DNA of 5,858 nt, from positions 1-5,858 of the forward strand of contig DATGHS010000152.1 in assembly GCA_035307785.1 (NCBI GenBank), given 5' to 3'. Shown here piece after piece: positions 1 to 5,858 of this stretch. The notes under the pieces are model-generated. The model was not told the origin of the DNA and searched no databases. It saw nothing but the letters and a program-made list of their open reading frames with translations. This DNA is from DATGHS01 sp035307785. GTDB taxonomy: Bacteria; Planctomycetota; Planctomycetia; Gemmatales; Gemmataceae. The translations under genes and the position numbers were made by a program. The stretch's first letter is position 1. Every line of letters begins with the position of its first letter.

Positions 1-26
1 TCGTTGTTGATGAACAGAATCTTCAT
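1..26 (-). CDS. Start of a divergent gene, 5' end only (possible glycosyltransferase)
   Basis: Reading leftwards from base 26, an ATG is followed by codons for M-K-I-L-F-I-N-N and the first two bases of a GA-starting codon (Asp or Glu), where the window ends. The start is chosen because a canonical Shine-Dalgarno AAGGAG lies at 38-33 on the same strand, six bases before the ATG. A beginning of the form M-K-I-L-F-I-N-N-(D/E) is common in family 4 (GT-B fold) glycosyltransferases, where it forms the first beta strand of the N-terminal Rossmann domain. Eight residues cannot establish a family, so the product is only a suggestion. The gene is divergent from the CHAT-TPR operon and separated from it by 641 bases, so shared function is not implied. 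Confidence 0.65.
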
Positions 27-32
27 GACGAA

Positions 33-38
33 CTCCTT
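33..38 (-). promoter_or_regulatory. Ribosome-binding site of the divergent left-edge gene
   Basis: The minus strand reads AAGGAG here, complementary to the 3' end of 16S rRNA, with six bases before the ATG at 26-24. This ideal match and spacing is the main reason for accepting a gene start with only eight visible codons. Confidence 0.7.
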
Positions 39-234
39 AGCATGAGGGGTGACGATCGGACCACAAAAGACGGATCGCGGCAGCCGGCCAGTGACGATGG
101 GTGCCCGCCGGCATGGAAGGGGCCCACGCCAAAGGGGCACCAGCGCAACGAGCGCCCTCGGGTCGCCCGGCCGCGGAAGGCTGAAAACGCCGATTCCCGC
201 CAGCCACTTTGACGAAAAACGCGAGCCCCGATTC

Positions 235-378
235 TCGGCTGAACGCGAAGTCGCGACCAAGGATTATGACGCAACGGGGAGGTTTTTTTAGCGCTCAAGT
301 CGGAGGCCCAACCAATCGGCTCGTGGTGAATAGGCAAATCAAGACTGTAATTGGAAAAGTGGAAGGCGGCACGGGGAC
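235..378 (+). repeat. Upstream direct repeat, copy A
   Basis: This block recurs downstream at 426-570. Bases 235-310 align with 426-501 without gaps and with about 7 mismatches in 76 bases by eye. The conserved core includes CGGCTGAACGCGAAGTCGC, then GACGCAACGGGGAG, a run of seven T and AGCGCTCAA. After a one-base indel the similarity continues at roughly 65% and ends in a shared GTGGAAGG and GGAC. The pattern fits an older duplication of a leader or promoter segment, with the first part better preserved than the rest. The T-run is not preceded by an obvious GC hairpin, so I do not call it a terminator. Confidence 0.8.
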
Positions 379-425
379 TTCTTCGCAAGCCGGTCCGATC
401 AAAGCACAAAGCACGCCCAGTCACC

Positions 426-570
426 TCGGCTGAACGCGAAGTCGCAACCAACGATTTTGACGCAACGGGGAGCTTTTTTTAGCGCTCAACTCGGACGCCA
501 AACGCAACCGGTTCGCCGTGAGTCCGCCCATGGCAATTGAAATTCGGGAAGTGGAAGGTTGAACATGGAC
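426..570 (+). repeat. Upstream direct repeat, copy B (proximal to the CHAT-TPR gene)
   Basis: Second copy of the 235-378 block, shifted by 191-192 bases. It ends about 98 bases before the ATG of the large CHAT-TPR gene, so it lies where a promoter or 5' leader would be expected. Most changes in the well-preserved 76-base core are single transversions, and the seven-T run followed by AGCGCTCAA is unchanged in both copies. One explanation is that copy A is the leader of a deleted third paralogue. Another is that the pair are regulator-binding regions. Neither can be tested from this window alone. Confidence 0.8.
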
Positions 571-655
571 CTCCGGGCCAGTCGACGTACGATGTTATCA
601 ACTCATTCCGCTTCGCATTAATTGCGCGACACGGCACGGGCGCTGTCGCAATTCC

Positions 656-663
656 GAGAGGAG
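656..663 (+). promoter_or_regulatory. Ribosome-binding site of the large CHAT-TPR gene
   Basis: The purine stretch GAGAGGAG ends four bases before the ATG at 668. The spacing is a little short, but the match to anti-Shine-Dalgarno is good and it selects this start, which also yields a proper signal peptide. Confidence 0.65.
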
Positions 664-667
664 CACC

Positions 668-3600
668 ATGCGAACTCGGGCGTTGCTGCTCTTGATTTGC
701 TGTATGGGCAGCGCGTTCGCGCAGGAGCCCAAACCGGGGCTGACCGAGGAGCAGCAACAAAAGCTCCAGGCCGCCCTGCGCGCGTTCAATCAACTCACAC
801 CCGAAGAGCGGAGGCTCTTTACGCGGGCAGCGGCGCTCACTTTGAATGGCAGGCAGCTCCTGGAAACGGGTCACGCGGCGGATGCCGTGACGAAATTCCA
901 GCAAGCGCTGGCAATCCACAAGGAGTTGTATCCAGCATCCAAACACCCCGATGGGCACACGAATCTGATCGCCGCGCACGCGGACTTGGGCCGGGCACTT
1001 TGTGATGCGGGGCGCCCGGAGAAGGCGGTGCCGCATTTCGAAGAAGCGCTGGCGATTTGCCGCAAACAATACCCGGAGTCCAAATATGCGCAAGGACACC
1101 CGGACGTCGCCGCCTGTCTTAGCAATTTAGGGCTGGCACTCGATTGGTCGGGCCGCTTCCAGAAGGCGCTTGCCAACTACGAAGACGCCCTGGCCATGGA
1201 GCGCATGCTGTATCCGGAGGCCAGGTACCCCGACGGCCATCCGGCGCTCGCAACGAGTCTCAATAACCTCGCCTGTGCGTTGAACAAAATCGGTAAGCGC
1301 GCAAGCGCCTTGGCGTACCACGAGCAGGCTCTCGCCATGCGGCAACGCGTTTACCCCGTCGCGAAGTTTCCCGATGGCCACCCGGACATTTCCCAAAGCC
1401 TTAACAATCTCGGCTTGTTGTTAGAGGCCACGGGTCACGCCGAGAAAGGGCTCGTGTGCTTGGAACAAGCGCTCGCGATGGATCGCACATTGTACCCCCT
1501 TTCCAAGTATCCGGATGGGCATCGTCACCTTGCGATCAGCCTCGAAAACCTGGGCCAAGTTGCGGGCCTGTTGGGACAATGGGAGAAGGCACTGGCGTAC
1601 CGAGAAGAAAGTTTGGCCCTGAATCGAAAGCTATACCCAAAGTCCAAGTATCCCCACGGCCATCCAAGTCTCGCCAACAGTTTGAACAGTTTGGCAACCG
1701 TGCTCACGGCGATGGGCAACCAGGAGAAGGCGTTGCCTTATTTTGAAGAATCCTTGAGCATGCGTCGCGAACTGATGTCAGGCCCGGACTATCCACTCGG
1801 GCACCGGGACCTGGTCAATAGCCTCGAGAATACCGGGATGCTCTTGTTAGCCATGGGGCAAGCCGAAAAAGCGTTACCGCTTTGTGAGCAAGCTCTGACC
1901 ATGAGCCGCAAGCTCTATCCCCCCTCCGAATACCCGGATGGCGACCCGGAGCTGGCCGGCAGTCTGAGCATTTTAGGGGATGTGGTAAGGGCCGTGCAGC
2001 AACCGCAGCAGGCACTGTCGTATTACCGAGAAGCGTCGGCGATGCTGGGCAAACTATATCCTCCAAGCCGATTTCCCGATGGCCATCGCGACCTTGCCAT
2101 CAACCTCAACGCCATCGCGAGCGTGCTGGCCGATCTCGACCGGCTCGAGGAAGCGTTGGACTTTTACCGCCAGGCCTTAGCCATGCGCCGCAAACTGTAC
2201 CCTCAAGCAATCTATCCCGACGGCCATAACCAACTGCTGAGCGGCCTCAACAACGTCGGCGTGGTGTTGGAGACGATGGATCGGGACGAGGAGGCCCTGC
2301 CCTACCTGCGCGCCGCCGCGGCCATGGCCCAGAAACTCTTCCCGGCGTCTCGATTTCCCAATGGCCACCCGTCGGTGGCGATGAGCAGCGACAACCTGGC
2401 CTTTATCTTAATGAAGATGGGTCGGCCCCAGGACGCATTAATTCCGAGTGAGACGGCGCTGGTGAACTTACAAACGTTGTTGCGCCGCGAATTAGCCATG
2501 GCGTCGGAAGCCGCCGCCTTCGATCTGGTTGAGCACCAGAAAGCGTCGATGCACGACATCTACATGAGCATCACGCGATCGAGTCCGCACTCGGCCCAAG
2601 AAACGTATGAGTATGTCTGGCGCTCCCGCAACCTCGTTTCGCGGGTGTTGGAGCAGCGACACGCCACGGCGCAAGCTGCCGGCACGAGCGCTTCGAAAAA
2701 ACTCGTCGAAGTCCGCGCGAACCACCGACGTTTCGAGCAATTGCTGCAGGACGGCGCGATGGATCGGGAGGAGCGGAGTAAGTTGTTACGCATGTATGAG
2801 GCGCAAAACGAGAAGTTGGAGCGCGCGCTTGCCGCCGAAATTCCGCAGCTGGGACGGTGGCAACAGCGCGATGCCCTCGGCCCCAGGGACCTTGCGGCCG
2901 TATTGCCCGGAAATTCAATTTTCATCGACATCATTCATTACCAGCATTCTCAATTCGCAATGGGAGTGAACGGCAGAATCGTCAAGAAGCAGGTGCCCAG
3001 CTATGCGGTGTTCGCTGTCCGCACGGCGTCCGCGGGACCGGGCGCCAGCGCCACTGTACAGCGCATTGAGCTCGGCGAAGCGAAAGCCATCGACGACGCC
3101 ATCACGGAGTGGCGCACAGCGATTGCCGGCAGGAAATCGAGTACGGCGCCCGGTCGCTTGCAGCAACTGGTCTGGGACCCGATCGCCGCGCACCTGCCGG
3201 CCGCTACCAAGACCTTGTACATTGCTGCCGACGCTGACCTGGGCCGGTTGCCGTGGGCGGCGTTGCCGATCGCGCCCGGCAAGGTGTTGCTTGAAAATTG
3301 TGCCGTCGCCACCGTTCCCCACGGGGCATTTCTGCTCGAACAATTGAAGTGGCCGCCGCAATACGAAGGCCCGGAACGGGTCTTGGCCGTGGGCCGGCTG
3401 GCATACAAGTCCGATAAGTGGCCCGACCTGCCCGCAACCGGCGCGGAATTGAATTCGCTAGTTGCTTGTGCGCCCGCTCCGCCGGCGACGCTGACCGCGG
3501 ACGAGGCCAAGTCCGTTCGCGTCCTCGACGAGCTCGGGAAGGTTCGCTTGGCCCATTTCGCGACCCACGGCTTCTTCGATGCAACGACTTTCACGGCAGA

Positions 3601-4153
3601 AAAGAAGCGCGAAGACGAGGCCATGAAAAAGCGGCAGTTCGGCGAAGAAAAGTTCCGCGTCGTCAAGAAGAACCCGCTCGGTTTCGTCGGTCTGGTTTTG
3701 AGCAATGGCGAACTCCTCACCGGCCTGAGCCTGCTTGAACAGCCGTTGGCGAACCTGAAACTGGTCACGCTTAGTGCCTGCGAAACGGGCCTGGGCGAAT
3801 ACACCGGCGCCAAAGGTGTCGAGAATCTGCAGATGGCCTTTCACCTCGCCGGCTGCCCCAACGTGATTGCTTCCTTGTGGAACGTCAACGATGCCGCGAC
3901 CGCGGCACTGATGGCGAAGTTCTATCACGAGCTGTGGGTCAACCAGAAGCCGCCCATCGAAGCGCTGCGCGCAGCGCAACTGACCATTTATTATCGTCCG
4001 GAATTGATTCCCGATTTGGCCGGCGAGCGCGGCGCACCGAAATTGAAGGAAGCGGTGGCGGTGAAACATGAGCCCGGAGCGCCCGCAGCGGCGTCGAAGC
4101 GCGCCGATACCAAACTCTGGGCCGCGTTTGTGCTCAGCGGAGTTGGCAAATAG
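668..4153 (+). CDS. Exported TPR-repeat CHAT-domain (caspase-like) protease
   Basis: The 1161-residue product probably works outside the cytoplasm as a cysteine protease guided by a TPR scaffold. Residues 1-18 form a signal peptide (R-T-R, then a Leu-rich core, with A-F-A before Gln19). Residues about 50-86 are a degenerate TPR, and 87-603 are eleven contiguous 47-residue TPR-like units. Residues 604-730 are a charged helical, probably coiled-coil linker containing V-W-R-S-R-N-L. The CHAT domain (Pfam PF12770) runs from about 740 to the end: H-F-A-T-H-G carries the predicted catalytic H967, L-S-A-C-E-T-G carries C1038, followed by N-V-I-A-S-L-W-N-V-N-D-A-A-T and the usual ending W-A-A-F-V-L-S-G. 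Both predicted catalytic residues are intact. The stop is TAG, and a paralogue starts 13 bases later. Substrate and regulation are unknown; activity is inferred from the family, and an adaptor role without proteolysis remains possible. Confidence 0.93.
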   Translation: MRTRALLLLICCMGSAFAQEPKPGLTEEQQQKLQAALRAFNQLTPEERRLFTRAAALTLNGRQLLETGHAADAVTKFQQALAIHKELYPASKHPDGHTNLIAAHADLGRALCDAGRPEKAVPHFEEALAICRKQYPESKYAQGHPDVAACLSNLGLALDWSGRFQKALANYEDALAMERMLYPEARYPDGHPALATSLNNLACALNKIGKRASALAYHEQALAMRQRVYPVAKFPDGHPDISQSLNNLGLLLEATGHAEKGLVCLEQALAMDRTLYPLSKYPDGHRHLAISLENLGQVAGLLGQWEKALAYREESLALNRKLYPKSKYPHGHPSLANSLNSLATVLTAMGNQEKALPYFEESLSMRRELMSGPDYPLGHRDLVNSLENTGMLLLAMGQAEKALPLCEQALTMSRKLYPPSEYPDGDPELAGSLSILGDVVRAVQQPQQALSYYREASAMLGKLYPPSRFPDGHRDLAINLNAIASVLADLDRLEEALDFYRQALAMRRKLYPQAIYPDGHNQLLSGLNNVGVVLETMDRDEEALPYLRAAAAMAQKLFPASRFPNGHPSVAMSSDNLAFILMKMGRPQDALIPSETALVNLQTLLRRELAMASEAAAFDLVEHQKASMHDIYMSITRSSPHSAQETYEYVWRSRNLVSRVLEQRHATAQAAGTSASKKLVEVRANHRRFEQLLQDGAMDREERSKLLRMYEAQNEKLERALAAEIPQLGRWQQRDALGPRDLAAVLPGNSIFIDIIHYQHSQFAMGVNGRIVKKQVPSYAVFAVRTASAGPGASATVQRIELGEAKAIDDAITEWRTAIAGRKSSTAPGRLQQLVWDPIAAHLPAATKTLYIAADADLGRLPWAALPIAPGKVLLENCAVATVPHGAFLLEQLKWPPQYEGPERVLAVGRLAYKSDKWPDLPATGAELNSLVACAPAPPATLTADEAKSVRVLDELGKVRLAHFATHGFFDATTFTAEKKREDEAMKKRQFGEEKFRVVKKNPLGFVGLVLSNGELLTGLSLLEQPLANLKLVTLSACETGLGEYTGAKGVENLQMAFHLAGCPNVIASLWNVNDAATAALMAKFYHELWVNQKPPIEALRAAQLTIYYRPELIPDLAGERGAPKLKEAVAVKHEPGAPAAASKRADTKLWAAFVLSGVGK
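926..2476 (+). repeat. Eleven 47-residue (141-bp) TPR-like units within the large CHAT gene
   Basis: Starting at Leu87, the protein repeats every 47 residues eleven times with no gap: 11 x 141 bases fills this interval exactly. The consensus is L-Y-P-x-S-K-Y-P-D-G-H-P-x-L-A, then S-L-N-N-L-G, a helix with G at about position 29, then E-K-A-L-x-Y and E-Q-A-L-A-M-x-R-K. Helix A and B positions match kinesin-light-chain-type TPRs (usually 42 residues), with about five extra residues in the linker loop. Unit 7 (369-415) has lost L-Y-P (it reads L-M-S), and unit 8 (416-462) has G-D-P in place of G-H-P. The units are divergent at the DNA level, so this is an old array. Confidence 0.9.
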
Positions 4154-4155
4154 TC

Positions 4156-4160
4156 GAGGA
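4156..4160 (+). promoter_or_regulatory. Ribosome-binding site of the second TPR gene
   Basis: GAGGA lies in the 13-base gap after the upstream TAG stop, six bases before ATG 4167. It favours 4167 over the in-frame ATG at 4068, which would overlap the CHAT gene by 86 bases and would place unrelated sequence before the signal peptide. The position suggests translation coupled to the upstream gene. Confidence 0.7.
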
Positions 4161-4166
4161 CGCATC

Positions 4167-4922
4167 ATGCGAACGATGGTGGTGATCTTGGTGGCTGCGG
4201 CGAGCGCGTGCGGGCAAGACTCGAAACCACCGAGTGAAGAAGCCAAGTTGGCGGACCAATTGAACGCGCTGGCCGCGGAGGCGGTTCGCGCGCACCAGGC
4301 GAGGAAATACGCGGACGCCGTGGACCAATGGCGTCAAGCGTTGGAGATCGTCCAGAAGCTCTATCCGCCCATCACCCATCCCAAGGGCCATGTCAACATC
4401 GCTCGTGCCTGGAGCAACCTGGCCAAATCGCTGAGTGCTTGGGGCCAGCACGAGGAGGCGTTGCGCGCGCACCAGCAGACGGTCGCCATCTTTCGAAAGC
4501 TGTATCCGCCTGCCGATTACCCCGCCGGACACGCCGAGTTCGCAGCGGCTTTGAGCAATGTCGCGAACACCTTGCACGCGCTCGGTCGCCCGGAACAGGC
4601 GCTCGAGTATTCCCAGGAGAGCTTGGAAATGCGGCGCAAGCTCTATCCGGCTGCCAAATTCGCGAACGGCCATTCCGAACTCGCGGCGGGATTCAACAGC
4701 ATGGGGTTCACGCTGGTGGCCATGGGAGAAGCGGACCGGGCCTTGGAGTATTTCGAGCAAAACTTGGCGATGTGCCAGAAGTTGTACCCGCCTTCGAAAT
4801 CTCCCGATGGCAATTCCCAAGTTGCCATCGCACTCGGGAACATGGGCTTCGTGTTGCGGGCCATGGGGCAACCGGAGCGTGCGCTGGAGTACTTCAAGCG
4901 CAGTGTCGAAATGAGGAGATGA
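4167..4922 (+). CDS. TPR-repeat paralogue, N-terminal part ending at an in-frame TGA
   Basis: As written, this encodes 251 residues. Residues 1-14 are a short signal peptide (M-R-T, then V-V-I-L-V-A-A-A, then S-A before Cys15). A-S-A-C is a weak lipobox, so either a lipoprotein or a secreted protein is possible. Residues 18-64 form one degenerate TPR, and 65-251 are four 47-residue units of the kind seen in the upstream gene; the fourth lacks only its last residue, which is the TGA. The start M-R-T and the domain order copy the upstream CHAT gene, so the two are paralogues in one operon. The stop falls inside the repeat array and the frame continues as homologous sequence beyond it, so the 251-residue product is probably a fragment of a larger CHAT-TPR protein. 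If made, it would be a short exported TPR protein with no protease domain. Confidence 0.8.
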   Translation: MRTMVVILVAAASACGQDSKPPSEEAKLADQLNALAAEAVRAHQARKYADAVDQWRQALEIVQKLYPPITHPKGHVNIARAWSNLAKSLSAWGQHEEALRAHQQTVAIFRKLYPPADYPAGHAEFAAALSNVANTLHALGRPEQALEYSQESLEMRRKLYPAAKFANGHSELAAGFNSMGFTLVAMGEADRALEYFEQNLAMCQKLYPPSKSPDGNSQVAIALGNMGFVLRAMGQPERALEYFKRSVEMRR

Positions 4923-5486
4923 CTCTATCCGCTCGACAAATATCCGGCCGGACATGTGGAACTGGCGACCGGCCTGAACAATCTCGGGCTTCTCTCGACC
5001 AATTTGGGCCGAAGCGAGCAAGCGCTCGCATATCATCGACAAGCCCTGGCGATGTATGAGGAATTATACGCCGCGGACAAGTTCCCCAACGGCCACCCCG
5101 AGATCGCCAAGAGCCTTAATAACGTTGGCCGCGCCTTGAGCGCCATCGGACAAGACGCCGAAGCACTAGACCATCTTCAGCGCAGCCTGGAGATGTTCCG
5201 CCGCCTGTATCCCGCGTCAAAATACCCGGATGGTCATCCCCGACTGGCGGCGATTTACAACAACGTCGGTCATCAATTGTCGAAAATGGGACAAGCGGAT
5301 TCCGCATTGGCATATGTGCGCCAGGGAAATGAACAATGTTTGAAGCTATATTCCCCGTCGATATACCCGCTCGGTCATCCGGAATTGGCCGATAGCTATC
5401 ACAACCTCGGCTCAGCATTGGTGGCTGCGGGTCGCACGGACGAAGCATGGCAAACCCTGGCGAAAGCGATGACCATGCAGACCCGG
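4359..5486 (+). repeat. Eight 47-residue (141-bp) TPR-like units in the second gene
   Basis: From Leu65 of the second gene, eight units of exactly 141 bases run without gap through the TGA and on to base 5486. Each begins L-Y-(P/A/S), most carry a Y-P-x-G-H or F-x-N-G-H loop, and they end in a basic or polar residue before the next Leu. The TGA occupies the last codon of unit 4. The unbroken 141-base register on both sides shows that no insertion or deletion accompanies it. The array is three units shorter than that of the upstream gene. Confidence 0.88.
4920..4922 (+). other. In-frame TGA interrupting the second CHAT-TPR gene
   Basis: The reading frame goes M-R-R, TGA, L-Y-P, at a place where the other units read R-K-L-Y-P or R-R-L-Y-P. 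The same frame is open for at least 312 codons afterwards. TGA is not used as a sense codon anywhere in the 1161 codons of the upstream gene, and Trp is encoded there by TGG. The in-frame alternatives for restarting translation are GTG 4956 and ATG 5052; neither has a convincing ribosome-binding site. Confidence 0.9.
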
Positions 5487-5858
5487 CTCTTAAAGCGGGA
5501 GTCGGCGACCGCCTCCGAGTCGGTGGCCCTGGACTTGGCCGCACGGCATCGGCGCAGCACGATTCATGCATTTCTGTCCGCTTCCGAGTCGATGCCCAAC
5601 ACGGAAGCGGAATCGTACGCCGCCATATTTGAACTGAAAGGAACGGTGCAAAGCATTCTGCACCGCCGTCATCTTGCGGCACTGATCCAGAGTCAACATT
5701 CCATCGAGACGCGGCGCGCCTTTGATCGTTTGGCCAACGTCCAGCGCGAAATCGGTCGGCTGCTCGGGAATGCGGCTCAAGATCTATCGGCGCGCGACCA
5801 ACGCTTGGCGGAATTGAATGACGATCGCGACCGCCTGACACGGGAATTGTCCAAAACA
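4923..5858 (+). pseudogene. Continuation of the interrupted CHAT-TPR paralogue, cut by the window end
   Basis: This is 312 open codons in the same frame as the preceding gene, with no stop to the edge of the window. It contains four more 47-residue units (to base 5486), then a helical linker beginning L-L-K-R-E-S-A-T-A-S-E-S that aligns with L-L-R-R-E-L-A-M-A-S-E-A in the upstream gene. A later Y-A-A-I-F-E-L-K-G-T-V-Q motif matches Y-E-Y-V-W-R-S-R-N-L-V-S. The last visible residues (from about 5725) are strongly charged, likely a coiled coil, and lie where the upstream protein is about to enter its CHAT domain. A CHAT domain is therefore expected just beyond the window but is not seen. Sequence quality looks coding throughout (GC-rich third positions, conserved repeat motifs), so the interruption is recent, an assembly error, or tolerated. 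Confidence 0.75.

Larger units (their letters stand above)
39..655. other. Long divergent intergenic region, no convincing gene
   Basis: This stretch lies between two divergent gene starts. Short open frames exist on both strands (for example 49-291 plus and 23-451 minus), but they are Arg/Pro/Ser/Gly-rich, resemble no family, lack good ribosome-binding sites and overlap one another, as expected by chance in GC-rich DNA. I see no tRNA, rRNA, CRISPR array or transposase. The region must hold the promoters of both transcription units, but no sigma-70 -35/-10 pair is clear. Its only strong structure is the direct duplication at 235-378 and 426-570. Positions 39-234 and 379-425 show nothing I can name. 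Confidence 0.7.

Noticed and set aside
283..296. T-run followed by AGCGCTC in both upstream repeat copies, considered as a rho-independent terminator.
   Set aside because: No stable GC hairpin precedes the T-run in either copy, and the short GAGC/GCTC pairing around it in copy B is absent in copy A.
559..593. Possible promoter: TTGAAC at 559-564 with GTC at 581-583 (ECF-sigma-like spacing of 16) or TACGAT at 588-593.
   Set aside because: The sigma-70 spacing would be 23 bases, which is too long, and the ECF-like match rests on a few common bases. It is too weak to annotate without transcript data.
668..4153. Relationship to the type III-E CRISPR TPR-CHAT (Craspase) subunit.
   Set aside because: This protein has a signal peptide and a much longer, different repeat array. 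No CRISPR array or Cas gene is present in the window. Only the CHAT fold is shared.
4920..4922. TGA reassigned as a sense codon (Trp or Gly codes).
   Set aside because: The upstream 1161-codon gene contains no in-frame TGA and uses TGG for Trp. A reassigned code would show many TGAs across about 1,700 codons, not one.
4920..4974. Possible selenocysteine at the TGA, with a 6-bp stem GGCCGG (4946-4951) / CCGGCC (4969-4974) downstream as a SECIS candidate.
   Set aside because: The corresponding position in other repeat units is a variable surface residue (Lys, Arg, Glu, Thr) and never Cys. A 6-bp GC stem with a 17-base loop is unremarkable in DNA of this composition.
4134..5042. 302-codon open frame on the minus strand, antisense to the second TPR gene, and similar long antisense frames at 479-1099, 3001-3813, 3458-4246 and 5116-5841.
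   Set aside because: Long antisense frames are expected opposite GC-rich coding DNA, and the periodic ones mirror the 47-residue repeat. Their translations show no recognisable domain, and the sense-strand frames are clearly the coding ones.
4328..5059. 243-codon plus-strand frame that passes through the TGA site in a different phase, raising the idea of a frameshift around the stop.
   Set aside because: The homologous repeat sequence stays in the original phase before and after the TGA, so no frameshift is needed. This frame has no family-like sequence.

Overview
The window is GC-rich bacterial DNA carrying two tandem, co-directional genes for exported TPR-repeat proteins of the CHAT type (caspase-like, 'Caspase HetF Associated with TPRs'), plus the first few codons of a divergent gene at the left edge. 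The organism cannot be named from the sequence. Long, signal-peptide-bearing CHAT-TPR proteins whose repeats read L-Y-P-x-S-K-Y-P-D-G-H-P are a style I associate with Planctomycetota, so that phylum is a reasonable but unproven guess.

Layout. Positions 1-26 (minus strand) hold the start of a gene beginning M-K-I-L-F-I-N-N behind a strong Shine-Dalgarno site. Positions 27-667 are a 641-base divergent intergenic region with no convincing gene. Its main structure is a direct duplication: a block at 235-378 recurs at 426-570, and its first 76 bases are about 90% identical. Positions 668-4153 encode an intact 1161-residue protein: signal peptide, one degenerate TPR, eleven uninterrupted 47-residue TPR-like units, a helical linker, and a complete CHAT protease domain with the expected His (H967) and Cys (C1038). 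Thirteen bases later, at 4167, a paralogue starts with its own ribosome-binding site and signal peptide. It has eight 47-residue units and the start of the same helical linker, and runs off the right edge before any CHAT domain.

The most unusual point is that the second gene has a single in-frame TGA at 4920-4922, exactly at the last codon of its fourth repeat unit. The same frame then continues open and clearly homologous for 312 more codons to the window end. It is therefore a nonsense-interrupted gene, an assembly error, or (less likely) a readthrough case.

How the genes fit together. The two paralogues look like one transcription unit produced by gene duplication. TPR arrays usually act as protein-binding or sensing scaffolds and CHAT domains as cysteine proteases, so an envelope-located sensor-protease pair is a natural inference. 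No substrate gene (for example a gasdermin), CRISPR array or other partner is visible, so the biological role remains unassigned.
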